Assembly (NCBI GenBank): GCA_013360915.1
Contig: JABWAT010000003.1
Span: 124,001-188,000, forward strand
Length of the DNA stretch: 64,000 nt
DNA from: Bacteroidota bacterium
Lineage (GTDB): Bacteria; Bacteroidota; JABWAT01
Direction: 5' to 3'
Both the position numbers and the translations under genes were made by a program. A model generated the notes under the pieces. That model worked only from the letters and a program-made list of their open reading frames with translations, searched no databases and was not told the origin of the DNA. Below are positions 1-10,229 of this stretch, in pieces. How positions within the stretch are numbered: position 1 is the first letter of the stretch; each line of letters starts with the position of its first letter.

Positions 1-240
<240 letters not shown>

Positions 241-256
241 CGGGTATCGGACGCTG

Positions 257-586
257 GTGAAAACAGTCATTGCAAAAGTCGAGAAAGCCCATCCAATGAT
301 GGTGGTCGGACTGGTTGGGGTGGTCACCCTGATCCTGGTGATTTACATCAGCAATATCCTGTCGGTGAGAAGTTTGCTGGACCGGAATACACAGCTGACC
401 GATAGTCTGGCCATCCAGAAAATCCGCACAGATCATTTACTGACTGAAACCAATCTGCTTGAATCGGTGGAGCGGATACAGGCCATGGCGCAAAAGGAAT
501 TCCGGATGGCGACTCCGGCCAGACCGCCGATGATCATACAGGTTCCGGCTGAAGAGATTAATCTGCTGCGGGGTGATCAGAAATGA
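257..586 (+). CDS. ftsL: FtsL-like cell-division membrane protein
   Basis: A 109-residue bitopic protein with a GTG start. It has a short basic N-terminus, one hydrophobic segment at about residues 14-35, then a region rich in L, Q, E and T (about 36-80) compatible with a coiled coil, and a proline-containing tail. Size, topology and position between rsmH and ftsI match FtsL, which pairs with FtsB and FtsQ in the divisome. FtsL sequences diverge strongly, so the call rests on topology and context. Its stop overlaps the ftsI start by 4 nt (ATGA), indicating translational coupling. No strong Shine-Dalgarno sequence was seen, so the exact start is uncertain. Confidence 0.65.
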   Translation: MKTVIAKVEKAHPMMVVGLVGVVTLILVIYISNILSVRSLLDRNTQLTDSLAIQKIRTDHLLTETNLLESVERIQAMAQKEFRMATPARPPMIIQVPAEEINLLRGDQK

Positions 587-2670
587 TACCTGTTCAGGGC
601 CTGAACCGATTCTTTTTCATCAGCATGGGGCTGATGATCCTCTTTGTCATTCTGGTCATCCGATTGTTCTGGGTGCAAGTCATTGAAGGAACCCGTTACC
701 GCGAAATCGGGCAGAAGCAATACCAGGAACGGTTTGTCGTAAAGGCCAACCGCGGTGTGATCTACGATCGGTCCGGTGTTCCTCTGGTTACCAATCAGAT
801 TCAGTATAGTTTCGGGGTTGATCCATACATGACCAGTCCGGAAGAGGCACCCCTGATTGCACGCCGGTTCAGCAAGGTCTTCGGAAAATCCTACAGTGGG
901 TATCTGGCGAAGATCAGACAGAAAACAAATTTTGTGTGGCTGGAACGGGGAGTGTCACCCGATCAGCGTGACCGGTTGGCGTTACAGAATTTCAATTCAG
1001 TGGTTGAGGTAAAGGAACCCACCAGACTCTACCGTTACAATGAGCGCGCCGGTCAGTTACTTGGATTTACCAACATTGACAACAAGGGAATCAGCGGGTT
1101 GGAATTGTTTCATGATTCGCACATCCGGGGACGGGATGGTTTTGTGGTGATGCAGCGTGACGGAAGGGGGCGCCGGGTGCCATCGCCTGATTATGCCCGG
1201 CAGGATCCGGTCAATGGGAAATCGGTGGAATTGACTGTAGATGTAGTCACGCAAAGTATTGTGGATGAAGAACTTATACAGGGTGTAAAATCGGCCGGAG
1301 GAACTGGTGGAGTGGCCATTTTTATGGTTCCGCAAACCGGAGAAATCGTGGCGATGTCACACTATCCGCCCATCAATCCGAACCGGCCAGAGAAAATTGA
1401 TATGAAAGATGCCCGTCTGAGGGCAGTTACCGATGTTTTTGAGCCAGGTTCAACCTTTAAGGTGGTAACAGCCGCAGCTGCGTATGAATATGGAATCAGA
1501 CGAAGCTCTGATTGGCTGAATGCAGAGAACGGAACGTGGTTGTACAAAGGAGAGAAAGTCATTGACCATGAACGACTTGGACGCATCACCTTCAAGGAGG
1601 CGATCATCCATTCAAGCAATGTGGGAATGGCAAAAACAGGGTTGATGCTCGGAGAAGAACGATTCTATAAAATAGCCCGGAATTTCGGTTTCGGAATGGA
1701 AACAGGAATCGATCTTCCCGGAGAGATTGCCGGAACATTGAAGCAGCCCCTTGAATGGTCGGGGATCTCACTTCCCTGGATGTCCTTTGGTTATGAAGTC
1801 CTGGTAACGCCGGTCCAGATGCTGAACGCCTATGCCGCCGTGGCCAACCGAGGAAGACTGATGCGGCCATTCGTGGTCCGGAAAATCACAGGTCCTGATG
1901 GAACCGTGGTGCTGGAAAACCGACCCTCGGCCATCAGGCAGGTCATCTCGGCCTCCACTGTCGATACACTCGTTCCAGCCCTGAGTGCAGTGGTTTCAGA
2001 AGGAACCGCAAAGCTGGCCGATATAAAGCCGCTATCAATTGCAGGAAAAACAGGAACCGCCAAGAAAGTGTCTTCCACCGGACAGTATGAAAAATCCTAC
2101 ATGGCTTCATTCGTCGGGTTTTTCCCGGCCGAGCGTCCCATTCTGGCAGGAATCGTCATTCTGGATTCCCCATCAAAGGGATATTACGGAGGTGCGGTCA
2201 GTGCTCCCATTTTCGGGCGGATTGCACAAAGGATCATCGGATCGAGCAAGTGGCTGGATCAGACACCGGTTCTTCTGGCTGCCGGAGCCGATACCCTGAA
2301 GGGGAGACGGCTGGTGCCGGATGTGAAATATAAAAGCGTGAGTTCGGCCCAGGTATTGCTTGCCGATCAGGGATGGGATGTAGAACTGATTGGAAATGGA
2401 AAATGGATCATTGGGCAAACACCGGCGGCCGACAGTCTGGTGGATGAGGATGAAACCTTATACCTGAAAACCGGAACGGCCGAATCGCGTTCTCTACCCG
2501 CCGTCGCAGGCATTCCGCTCAGAGAAGCGGTGGGAAAATTGCAAACCCATGGATATAACGTACGGGTGGCCGGGTCGGGAGCGGTTCAGCGGGCCACACC
2601 AGCGAAATCGGATCGGAAAATGGTTACGCTGACCGGGAAATCGGCTCCCTCTCCAGGAGGTGCACAATGA
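583..2670 (+). CDS. ftsI: Division-specific penicillin-binding protein FtsI (PBP3-type) with C-terminal PASTA repeats
   Basis: A 695-residue class B transpeptidase that cross-links septal peptidoglycan. One membrane anchor lies at about residues 9-30, then a pedestal/dimerisation domain (about 55-215), then the transpeptidase domain. The three active-site motifs are visible: S290-T-F-K293 with the acylated serine, S344-S-N346, and K489-T-G491. After the catalytic domain come two PASTA-like units at about 565-625 and 630-685. PASTA repeats on the division PBP are common in Bacteroidota/Chlorobiota and Gram-positives but absent from the E. coli protein. The gene overlaps ftsL and murE by 4 nt each, as expected inside the dcw operon. 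Confidence 0.95.
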   Translation: MIPVQGLNRFFFISMGLMILFVILVIRLFWVQVIEGTRYREIGQKQYQERFVVKANRGVIYDRSGVPLVTNQIQYSFGVDPYMTSPEEAPLIARRFSKVFGKSYSGYLAKIRQKTNFVWLERGVSPDQRDRLALQNFNSVVEVKEPTRLYRYNERAGQLLGFTNIDNKGISGLELFHDSHIRGRDGFVVMQRDGRGRRVPSPDYARQDPVNGKSVELTVDVVTQSIVDEELIQGVKSAGGTGGVAIFMVPQTGEIVAMSHYPPINPNRPEKIDMKDARLRAVTDVFEPGSTFKVVTAAAAYEYGIRRSSDWLNAENGTWLYKGEKVIDHERLGRITFKEAIIHSSNVGMAKTGLMLGEERFYKIARNFGFGMETGIDLPGEIAGTLKQPLEWSGISLPWMSFGYEVLVTPVQMLNAYAAVANRGRLMRPFVVRKITGPDGTVVLENRPSAIRQVISASTVDTLVPALSAVVSEGTAKLADIKPLSIAGKTGTAKKVSSTGQYEKSYMASFVGFFPAERPILAGIVILDSPSKGYYGGAVSAPIFGRIAQRIIGSSKWLDQTPVLLAAGADTLKGRRLVPDVKYKSVSSAQVLLADQGWDVELIGNGKWIIGQTPAADSLVDEDETLYLKTGTAESRSLPAVAGIPLREAVGKLQTHGYNVRVAGSGAVQRATPAKSDRKMVTLTGKSAPSPGGAQ

Positions 2671-4130
2671 AAATGCTGCACGACTTACTATCCGATCTGG
2701 CGTTGACAGACCGGGACCGGGTTCCGGATGTGGAAGTGACCGGAATAGAGATTGATTCCAGACGGGTACGAACGGGAACCATTTTTATTGCCAGACCCGG
2801 GCAGAAGGGTAATGGTGCCGATTTTGCCCTGGATGCCATTAAAAAAGGGGCTGTTCTGATCATCAGTGAAACCAGCTGTCCCGATCAGGAACTGGTCTCA
2901 AAATGGATCACGGTTCCCAATGCCGCCATTACTTTTGCCGACTGTTCCCGTTGGTTTCACGGATATGCTGACCGCGAATTGCAGCTGATCGGAATCACCG
3001 GAACCAACGGAAAAACCACCACGTCCTTTCTGGTTCGTCACATCATTGAGGAAAGCGGCATTTTCTGTTCTGTACTGGGAACGACCGGAGCGTATTGGCT
3101 GGACAAGTACGAAAACTTAAGTCACACCACGCCGGAAGCCCCGGTTCTTCAGACCTATTTCAGAAAATTTTCTGATGATGGCTGTTCCATGGTAAGCATG
3201 GAAGTGTCGAGCCATTCTCTGAGCCTTGAGCGGGTACATGGTCTGCAGTTTAAAGTGGCTGCCTTTACCAACCTTACCCATGATCACCTTGATTTCCACA
3301 AGACCATGGATGCGTACGCACTGGCAAAGGCGAGGTTATTCAGAATGGTGGCTCCGGATGGTCTGGCGGTTCTGAATGCAGATGATCCGTATTCAGAGAA
3401 AATGATTCATTTGCTGAAAATTCCGGTACTTACTTATGGCATCACCGGCGGAGCGGATCTGAAGGGTCGCATTAAATCGGCTTCCATCACCGGTCAGGTA
3501 CTGACTGTGACTTACAGGGGAATTCCTTATCAGCTTCAGTTTCCGTTGCCCGGGCGTTTCAATGCCTATAATGCGCTGGCGGCCATTGGTTGTGCCATCG
3601 GTGCAGGCATCCCGGTTGAAGAGGCAATTGGCTATCTGGAAACCGCAAAACCGGTTCCGGGGCGGTTCGAATTGGTTACGGTTCCCGGAAAGCAGGTGAC
3701 CGGCGTGGTCGATTACAGTCACACGCCCGACTCACTGGAGAAAATTTTGCAGGCGATCCGGGATATCCGCACCCCCGATCAGACGGTTATTACCGTTGTG
3801 GGTTGCGGCGGGGACCGGGACAAGACCAAAAGACCCGTGATGGCTGAAGTCGCCTGCCGGTTATCTGATCAGGTGCTGATCACCAGCGACAATCCCCGGA
3901 CGGAGGATCCGGAAAGCATCATTCATGACATGGTAAATGGGCTGCGTGCCAGCAATTTCAGAACGGTAACCGACCGGAGACAGGCCATCAAAACCGCCAT
4001 CGGTCTTGCCAAACCCGGATCTATCATATTGGTTGCTGGTAAAGGACATGAAACCTATCAGGAAATCAACGGTGTCCGCCACCCGTTTGATGACCGGCTG
4101 GTGTTCAGAGAGGAACTTGAATATGCCTGA
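2667..4130 (+). CDS. murE: UDP-N-acetylmuramoyl-tripeptide synthetase MurE (meso-DAP adding)
   Basis: A 487-residue cytoplasmic Mur ligase that adds the third stem-peptide residue to UDP-MurNAc-L-Ala-D-Glu. The ATP-binding loop G112-T-N-G-K-T-T118 is present. The substrate-selecting motif D408-N-P-R411 is the signature of the meso-diaminopimelate-adding enzymes, as opposed to the lysine-adding type. This predicts a DAP-type peptidoglycan. The start ATG overlaps the ftsI stop (ATGA), and the 3' end overlaps murF by 8 nt. Confidence 0.96.
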   Translation: MKMLHDLLSDLALTDRDRVPDVEVTGIEIDSRRVRTGTIFIARPGQKGNGADFALDAIKKGAVLIISETSCPDQELVSKWITVPNAAITFADCSRWFHGYADRELQLIGITGTNGKTTTSFLVRHIIEESGIFCSVLGTTGAYWLDKYENLSHTTPEAPVLQTYFRKFSDDGCSMVSMEVSSHSLSLERVHGLQFKVAAFTNLTHDHLDFHKTMDAYALAKARLFRMVAPDGLAVLNADDPYSEKMIHLLKIPVLTYGITGGADLKGRIKSASITGQVLTVTYRGIPYQLQFPLPGRFNAYNALAAIGCAIGAGIPVEEAIGYLETAKPVPGRFELVTVPGKQVTGVVDYSHTPDSLEKILQAIRDIRTPDQTVITVVGCGGDRDKTKRPVMAEVACRLSDQVLITSDNPRTEDPESIIHDMVNGLRASNFRTVTDRRQAIKTAIGLAKPGSIILVAGKGHETYQEINGVRHPFDDRLVFREELEYA

Positions 4131-5544
4131 AGGCCGGCTGCTGAAAATAGACGACTTCCACCGGACCGGGGGTGAATGGAAAAACCAATTCCGCCCGCAG
4201 ACACTGACCACTTCAGTCATTGATAGCCGTGAAGTGGTCCCAGGATCGGTATTCTTTGCATTCCGGGGTGAAAAAACCGATGGCCACCAGTTTATTCCAA
4301 AGGCCATTGAGTCGGGTGCAGCCATTGTGGTTTACAGTGACCCGGCATCGGACCGGCAATTCTTAGGATCTGATTGTTTGGGAATCCGGACCGATCAGGT
4401 TCTGAACTATTTACAGGATCTGGCTGCCAGAGTGGTCAGAAGAAGCAAGATACCGGTGATCGCCATTACCGGTAGCAATGGAAAGACAACGACCAAGGAT
4501 CTGGTTTCAGCCGTTCTTTCCTCAAAGTTCAAGGTTCATCGCAATTATAAAAACCTGAATAATCATCTGGGTGTTCCGCTGACCATTCTGGGCCTGAATG
4601 CAGAACATGAAATTCTGGTTCTTGAGATGGGAATGAATCATGCCGGAGAAATTGCCCGTTTGTGCGAGATTGCAGATCCCACACATGGATTAATTACCAA
4701 TATCGGCACGGCCCACATCGAGAATCTGGGCACCCAGGAAGGAATTGCCCGGGCCAAAGGCGAGCTGTTCGTTCATCTGACCAACCGGAAGGGATTTGCC
4801 TTCATCAATGCAGATGACCCCTTTCTTCTGAAACTGATGGCTGGCCGGACGGCGCAATCGCTGTTTTTTGGCATTAACAACAAGGAAGCCTCGGTGAGAG
4901 CCCGCGATCTGGTTCTGACCCCGGAGAATACGTGGTCATTCAGCTGGGTTGATCAGAAATCCAGAAAATCCGGGCAGGTTAACCTGCAAATTCCCGGAAG
5001 ACACATGGTTATGAATGCACTGGCTGCTGTGGCTGTGGGGATCAAATTCGGAATCAGGCCCGAGGACATTTCCTCCTCTCTGAATGGGGCTGCTGCGCAG
5101 GATAAACGGATGCAACTGGTCCGGGTTGGTGACCGGCAATTGCTGATAGACTGTTACAATGCCAATCCGGATTCCATGAAGGCCGGATTGCAATCCTTTC
5201 AGGAATTGATGGCACCGGGTCGGAAAATCGTGGTTCTTGGCGACATGTATGAACTGGGCCATTTGTCTGATCATCTGCATGATGAAGTCGGCAGCTTTTT
5301 AAAGACACTTGCGTTCGATGGTGTCATTACCGTCGGGAAGCAATCGGCACGAATCGGTGCCATGCTGAAAAAATACCCCGCCAGTCTGGGCGTTCATCAC
5401 TTTGAAACCCGTGAACAGGTCATGGGTTGGCTTGAGTCGACCCTGAAACCGGGTGATGCTGTCTATCTGAAAGCATCTCGGGGAATGAAATTAGAACAAA
5501 TCAGTGACTTTTTAATCGAAACCTATACCGCAGGAGCCAATTAA
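4123..5544 (+). CDS. murF: UDP-N-acetylmuramoyl-tripeptide--D-alanyl-D-alanine ligase MurF
   Basis: A 473-residue Mur ligase that adds D-Ala-D-Ala to the UDP-MurNAc-tripeptide. The ATP loop G117-S-N-G-K-T-T123 is followed by the family's NLNNHLGVPLT segment and the EMGMNHAGEI stretch. The frame is open further upstream to 4006, but the ATG at 4123 is chosen. It gives the family's N-terminal length, lies just downstream of a purine-rich GAGAGGAAC, and overlaps murE by only 8 nt. The stop shares one base with the mraY ATG (TAATG). Confidence 0.95.
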   Translation: MPEGRLLKIDDFHRTGGEWKNQFRPQTLTTSVIDSREVVPGSVFFAFRGEKTDGHQFIPKAIESGAAIVVYSDPASDRQFLGSDCLGIRTDQVLNYLQDLAARVVRRSKIPVIAITGSNGKTTTKDLVSAVLSSKFKVHRNYKNLNNHLGVPLTILGLNAEHEILVLEMGMNHAGEIARLCEIADPTHGLITNIGTAHIENLGTQEGIARAKGELFVHLTNRKGFAFINADDPFLLKLMAGRTAQSLFFGINNKEASVRARDLVLTPENTWSFSWVDQKSRKSGQVNLQIPGRHMVMNALAAVAVGIKFGIRPEDISSSLNGAAAQDKRMQLVRVGDRQLLIDCYNANPDSMKAGLQSFQELMAPGRKIVVLGDMYELGHLSDHLHDEVGSFLKTLAFDGVITVGKQSARIGAMLKKYPASLGVHHFETREQVMGWLESTLKPGDAVYLKASRGMKLEQISDFLIETYTAGAN

Positions 5545-6653
5545 TGCTGTACTGGCTGGCAAGCTGGATCAACGATGTGTATTCCCCTCCCGGATTTGAT
5601 GTATTCCGGTTTATCACATTCCGGGCCGGACTGGCTGCGCTGACCGCACTGGTGATCGGATTGTGGCTGGGACCCAAATTCATTGCATTGCTCAGAAAAA
5701 TGCAGATTGGGGAAGAGATCACCAGAGACGGACCGCAAAGCCATTTCTCTAAGGCTGGAACACCAACCATGGGCGGTCTGATCGTTCTTTCCTCGATTCT
5801 GGCGGGTACCATTCTCTGGTCCGATCTGACCAACCTGTATGTCTGGCTGATCATACTTGCGATTGTCTGGATGGGAGTGGTTGGATTCATTGATGATTAC
5901 ATGAAATGCATCCTGAAATATCCGAAAGGATTGATTGCCCGCTATAAAATCATGGGACAAACCGGATTGGGGCTGGTCATCGGATTGATTCTGTACTTTG
6001 ATCCGGTGTTTTCGCAAAGTCTGACTCTGACGACGATTCCATTTTTCAAGGATGCCACGCTCGATTACGGTTGGTTGTACATTCCGGTGGTGATTTTCAT
6101 TATAACGGCGGTATCGAATGCGGTGAATCTGACTGACGGGTTGGATGGACTGGCAATTGGAGTGACAGCCATCGTCATGGTACCGTTGGCACTGATGGCC
6201 TATTTCTCTGGAAACGTAAAATTTGCCGATTATCTCGACATCATTTATCTGCCCGGATCTGGTGAACTCACCATTGTCTCTGTGGCCATTATTGGTGCTT
6301 CGCTGGCCTTTTTATGGTATAACTCGAATCCGGCACAGGTCTTTATGGGAGACACCGGAAGCCTTGCGCTGGGCGGCGCGATCGGAGTTCTTGCCATTCT
6401 GATCAAAAAGGAATTGTTCCTTCCGTTGCTGGCGGGTGTGTTTTTTATGGAAACGGTGTCGGTGATTATTCAGCGGGTGTATTTTAAATATACAAAGCGA
6501 AAATATGGTGAAGGCCGGCGTGTCTTCCGGATGGCACCCATCCACCATCACTTTGAACTGCTCGGGTGGCCCGAAACCAAAATTGTGACCCGATTCTGGA
6601 TTATAGCCATTTTATTGGCCCTATTAACTCTTTCGCTGTTAAAGTTGCGGTAA
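5544..6653 (+). CDS. mraY: Phospho-N-acetylmuramoyl-pentapeptide transferase MraY
   Basis: A 369-residue polytopic inner-membrane enzyme that moves phospho-MurNAc-pentapeptide onto undecaprenyl phosphate to make lipid I. Catalytic landmarks are visible: D117-D118 in the GFIDDYMK motif, NLTDGLD at 195-201 with the third key aspartate, a GDTGSLALGG loop, and the HHH motif at 334-336. About ten hydrophobic segments fit the family topology. Translation is coupled to murF by a 1-nt overlap. Confidence 0.97.
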   Translation: MLYWLASWINDVYSPPGFDVFRFITFRAGLAALTALVIGLWLGPKFIALLRKMQIGEEITRDGPQSHFSKAGTPTMGGLIVLSSILAGTILWSDLTNLYVWLIILAIVWMGVVGFIDDYMKCILKYPKGLIARYKIMGQTGLGLVIGLILYFDPVFSQSLTLTTIPFFKDATLDYGWLYIPVVIFIITAVSNAVNLTDGLDGLAIGVTAIVMVPLALMAYFSGNVKFADYLDIIYLPGSGELTIVSVAIIGASLAFLWYNSNPAQVFMGDTGSLALGGAIGVLAILIKKELFLPLLAGVFFMETVSVIIQRVYFKYTKRKYGEGRRVFRMAPIHHHFELLGWPETKIVTRFWIIAILLALLTLSLLKLR

Positions 6654-6655
6654 GC

Positions 6656-8017
6656 ATGACAACCTTTAAACCCTTGCAAAACAAGAAAATCACGGTGATT
6701 GGTGCAGCAAGAAGTGGTCTTGGTGCAGCCTTATTTCTGAAGACGAAGGGAAACCAGGTCTTTGTTTCTGATTTCGGAAAACCCTCTGACCTCGATGAAG
6801 CACGATCCATTCTGGAGGCCAACGGAATCGGATTGGAAACAGGCGGTCACTCTGAACGTGTGTATCAGGCTGATTGTCTGGTAATATCGCCTGGTGTAAA
6901 AAGCAACGCACCGGTGGTTCACGAGGCCCTTAACCGACACATTCCGGTCATCAGTGAAATCGAAGCCGGTTATCAATTTTTCCCCCATCCCATTATTGCC
7001 ATCACCGGCACCAATGGGAAGACAACAACCACAGCCCTGACAGGCCACTTGCTAACTGTTGCCGGTCACCGTCCCCTGGTGGCCGGCAACATTGGAATTG
7101 CCTTCACGTCCACGTGGGAACAATGGGAATCCGTAAAAAAAGGGGTGATTGAAGTCTCCAGCTTCCAGCTTGATCACATCGCTGATTTTTCTCCGGCCAC
7201 ATCCATGATTCTGAACATCACGCCCGATCATGCAGACCGGTATCAGACCTTTAATCATTATGCCCGTTCCAAATTCAGAATCACAGAAAATCAGGGGCCC
7301 GGTCAATTGTTCATCTACAATGCCGACAACGATGTGATTGCCCCCTATCTGAATGAAGTGCAGGCACAAAAATGGCCCTTTTCTGTAAAGAAACCCCTTC
7401 ACTTCGGCTGCTGGCTTGAAGGAAACCGCATCATGATGCAGACCAATGGGAAAGCCATTGATCTGATCGGAACCCAGGAATTGCTTATTCCCGGAATTCA
7501 CAATGTGGCCAATGCAATGGCTGCCTCCCTGGCGGCGGCCAGAGAAGGCGTTTCTCCCGGGGTGATTGCAGAAGGACTGAGAACCTTTAAGGGTGTTCAT
7601 CACCGGATCGAGTTTATCAGAACCTGGAACGGATTGTCCTTTTACAATGATTCAAAAGCCACCAATACCGATTCGGTGAAAGTTGCACTCGAGAGCTTTC
7701 CCGGAAACATCATCCTCCTTGCCGGGGGCCAGGATCCGGGGAATGATTACAATGACCTGCTTCCGCTGGTAAAAGAACGGGTGAAGACGATTATTGCCAT
7801 CGGTGAGTCCGCAGAAAAGGTGACGCGGTCCTTTACAGGAACAGTTCCGGTTATTCAGGGCGGAATGGATCTGGAAAGATCCCTGAACGAAGCAGTCAGG
7901 GTGTCAAAACCCGGTGATGTGGTGCTGTTGAGTCCGGCCTGCAAAAGTTTCGATATGTTTAAAAATTATGAGCACCGGGGTGACGTGTTCCGTCAACTGG
8001 TACTGGATCTGAAATGA
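6656..8017 (+). CDS. murD: UDP-N-acetylmuramoylalanine--D-glutamate ligase MurD
   Basis: A 453-residue Mur ligase that adds D-glutamate to UDP-MurNAc-L-Ala. It has an N-terminal Rossmann-like domain (ITVIGAARSGLGAA near residue 10), the ATP loop G118-T-N-G-K-T-T124, and a C-terminal ligase domain with NDSKATNTDS. The frame is open upstream to 6566, inside mraY. The ATG at 6656, two bases after the mraY stop, gives the normal family length and is used here. The 3' end overlaps ftsW by 4 nt. Confidence 0.95.
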   Translation: MTTFKPLQNKKITVIGAARSGLGAALFLKTKGNQVFVSDFGKPSDLDEARSILEANGIGLETGGHSERVYQADCLVISPGVKSNAPVVHEALNRHIPVISEIEAGYQFFPHPIIAITGTNGKTTTTALTGHLLTVAGHRPLVAGNIGIAFTSTWEQWESVKKGVIEVSSFQLDHIADFSPATSMILNITPDHADRYQTFNHYARSKFRITENQGPGQLFIYNADNDVIAPYLNEVQAQKWPFSVKKPLHFGCWLEGNRIMMQTNGKAIDLIGTQELLIPGIHNVANAMAASLAAAREGVSPGVIAEGLRTFKGVHHRIEFIRTWNGLSFYNDSKATNTDSVKVALESFPGNIILLAGGQDPGNDYNDLLPLVKERVKTIIAIGESAEKVTRSFTGTVPVIQGGMDLERSLNEAVRVSKPGDVVLLSPACKSFDMFKNYEHRGDVFRQLVLDLK

Positions 8018-9135
8018 ATCAGGCAGCCGTAACCCCACAACGGGCCGATATGGTCCTTTTCCTCATCGTCGTGGCCTTACTGGGGTTTGGCACGCTGGCC
8101 GTGTATTCGGCTTCCTCCTCCATGGCCTTTGTCCAGGCCGATTCGACCGAGTACTATCTGTTTCGTCACCTGATGAAGGTGGTTGCGGGAATTGCGCTGA
8201 TCTTCTTTCTGAGCAAGATCGATTATCACATCATTCTTCAATACTCCAAACCGCTGATCCTGACGGCCGTGATCATTCTGCTGATTACGCTGATTGCGGG
8301 AGGAGAAAAGAAAGGGGCCACCCGTTGGCTCGAGCTGGGTCCGATCAGTTTTCAGCCATCTGAACTGGCCAAGTGGGCGCTGATCCTTCACCTGGCCACG
8401 CTGCTTCCCAGAAAAGCCGAGGTGATAAACGATTTTGGAAAGGGAATTCTTCCCATTCTCACCTGGGCTGGTCCGCTGATTCTGCTCATAGCCATTCAAC
8501 CGAATTTTTCGACGGCAATGGTTCTGGTAATGATAACCGTGTCGATGATGATTCTGGCCAATCTGAAAATAAAATATCTGCTCACGCTGGCAGCGGTGGT
8601 AATTCCGGCCGGAATTCTCTACGTCATTATGTCCCCCTACCGGTTAAACCGGATCCAAATGTTTTTGAGCGGACATGAGGATTCGAACTATCAATTGGCC
8701 CAGGCCCTGATTGCGTTGGGGAATGGCGGATTGTTCGGGGTGGGAATCGGTGAATCGAAGCAACGCGATTTCTTCCTTCCGGAACCGTTTAACGATTTCA
8801 TTCTGCCCATCATTGGAGAAGAATACGGATTTATCGGTGTGATTGTGTTGTTGGCGGCGTTCTGGTATCTGCTGGTCAGGGGAATCAGAATCACCAAACG
8901 GGCGCCGGATCCACAGGGTTTTTATCTGGCAGCCGGGATTGTGATCACCATTACACTGTATGCCATTATCAACACCGGGGTAACCTGTGGCTTGTTTCCA
9001 ACAACCGGACTTCCCATGCCATTTATCAGTTATGGGGGAACCAGTATCCTGTTCAGCTGTGCTGCCGTTGGAATCCTGTTAAATATTTCGAAGCAGGCCG
9101 TTACTGAAAAACCACCCGAGGAGGATGACGAATGA
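8014..9135 (+). CDS. ftsW: Septal SEDS glycosyltransferase FtsW
   Basis: A 373-residue polytopic membrane protein of the SEDS family, which polymerises lipid II glycan strands at the septum with FtsI. Visible family segments include GATRWLELGPISFQPSELAK, a QPNFSTAMVL stretch, the large periplasmic loop with NYQLAQALIALGNGG and FIGEEYGFIG-like sequence, and the C-terminal PFISYGGTS motif. The dcw position between murD and murG favours FtsW over RodA. It overlaps both neighbours by 4 nt. Confidence 0.95.
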   Translation: MNQAAVTPQRADMVLFLIVVALLGFGTLAVYSASSSMAFVQADSTEYYLFRHLMKVVAGIALIFFLSKIDYHIILQYSKPLILTAVIILLITLIAGGEKKGATRWLELGPISFQPSELAKWALILHLATLLPRKAEVINDFGKGILPILTWAGPLILLIAIQPNFSTAMVLVMITVSMMILANLKIKYLLTLAAVVIPAGILYVIMSPYRLNRIQMFLSGHEDSNYQLAQALIALGNGGLFGVGIGESKQRDFFLPEPFNDFILPIIGEEYGFIGVIVLLAAFWYLLVRGIRITKRAPDPQGFYLAAGIVITITLYAIINTGVTCGLFPTTGLPMPFISYGGTSILFSCAAVGILLNISKQAVTEKPPEEDDE

Positions 9136-10229
9136 AAATCCTCATGTCGGGCGGCGGAACCGGCGGACACGTTTTTCCGGGGATCGCCATCGCAGAAGCC
9201 ATCAGGCAGATAATGCCGGAAAGTGAGATCGTGTTTGCAGGTACCAGCCGGGGACCTGAATCGACGGTGGTTCCCAAGTATGGCTTTGAGTTCAGAACCA
9301 TCCGGATATCGGGATTCAACCGAAGCAACTGGAAAAAGAACCTGACCTTTCCGATCGAATTAATGAAAGGCCTCCTGGATAGCTGGCGGATTCTGCGTGC
9401 CGAAAAACCCGATGCGGTGGTGGCAACGGGTGGCTATGTCTGCGGACCGGTGACCTGGCTGGCTCAAAGGATGGGAATACCCACCTTTGTCCAGGAACAG
9501 AACGCCTATGCTGGCTTTACCTCCCGTTTATTGGGCAGGGGTGCAACAAGAACCTTTATTACCTATGATATCAGCCGCAGACAATTTCCCTCGGCCATTC
9601 AGGATAGAATCCGTTGTTACGGGAATCCGGTACGTCAGTCCTTTCCAAAGGTCGGTAAACCGGAAGCAGCCCGATCCTTTGGTCTGTCGGGAAAGAAGAG
9701 GGTGATTTTAGTAATCGGCGGATCTCTGGGCGCAAAAAGCATCAATCTGGCGGTTCAATCCTGTTATCAGTATTGGTTATCGGAAGGTTGGGAACTGATC
9801 TGGCAAACCGGAAAATCGGGGGTGGATCTGCCCGAACTTTCCATCGATTCCATGGGGTCGGTCTGGCGTCAGCCGTTTATTGACCGGATGGGTGAAGCGT
9901 ATCAGGCAGCAGACCTGGTGATTTCAAGAGCCGGGGCGACTTCTCTTGCAGAGATTACTGTTTTCGGAAAGCCGTCGGTTCTGGTTCCGTACCCCTGGGC
10001 TGCGGACGATCATCAGACTGCCAATGCCAAAGTGCTGGAAGCAGCAGGAGCAGCGGTGCTCATCCCGGATCAGCGGGCAGACAGTGACCTGCGGGATACG
10101 GTGATCCGACTTATCAGCCAGAAGGGTCAGCTTGAGAAAATGAGTGCGGCCTCCCTGAAAGCAGGTCAGCCAGATGCAGCCAAACAGATTGCACAGGAAA
10201 TTATCACAGTGTTAAACCGGGAAACCTGA
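9132..10229 (+). CDS. murG: UDP-GlcNAc--lipid I N-acetylglucosaminyltransferase MurG
   Basis: A 365-residue GT-B glycosyltransferase that converts lipid I to lipid II at the inner face of the membrane. The N-terminal glycine loop G7-G-G-T-G-G-H13 is intact. Other family motifs are ATGGYV, QEQNAYAG, GGSLGAKSIN in the C-terminal donor domain, and SRAGATSLAE followed by PYPWAADDHQ. It overlaps ftsW by 4 nt, and its stop shares one base with the next start. Confidence 0.97.
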   Translation: MKILMSGGGTGGHVFPGIAIAEAIRQIMPESEIVFAGTSRGPESTVVPKYGFEFRTIRISGFNRSNWKKNLTFPIELMKGLLDSWRILRAEKPDAVVATGGYVCGPVTWLAQRMGIPTFVQEQNAYAGFTSRLLGRGATRTFITYDISRRQFPSAIQDRIRCYGNPVRQSFPKVGKPEAARSFGLSGKKRVILVIGGSLGAKSINLAVQSCYQYWLSEGWELIWQTGKSGVDLPELSIDSMGSVWRQPFIDRMGEAYQAADLVISRAGATSLAEITVFGKPSVLVPYPWAADDHQTANAKVLEAAGAAVLIPDQRADSDLRDTVIRLISQKGQLEKMSAASLKAGQPDAAKQIAQEIITVLNRET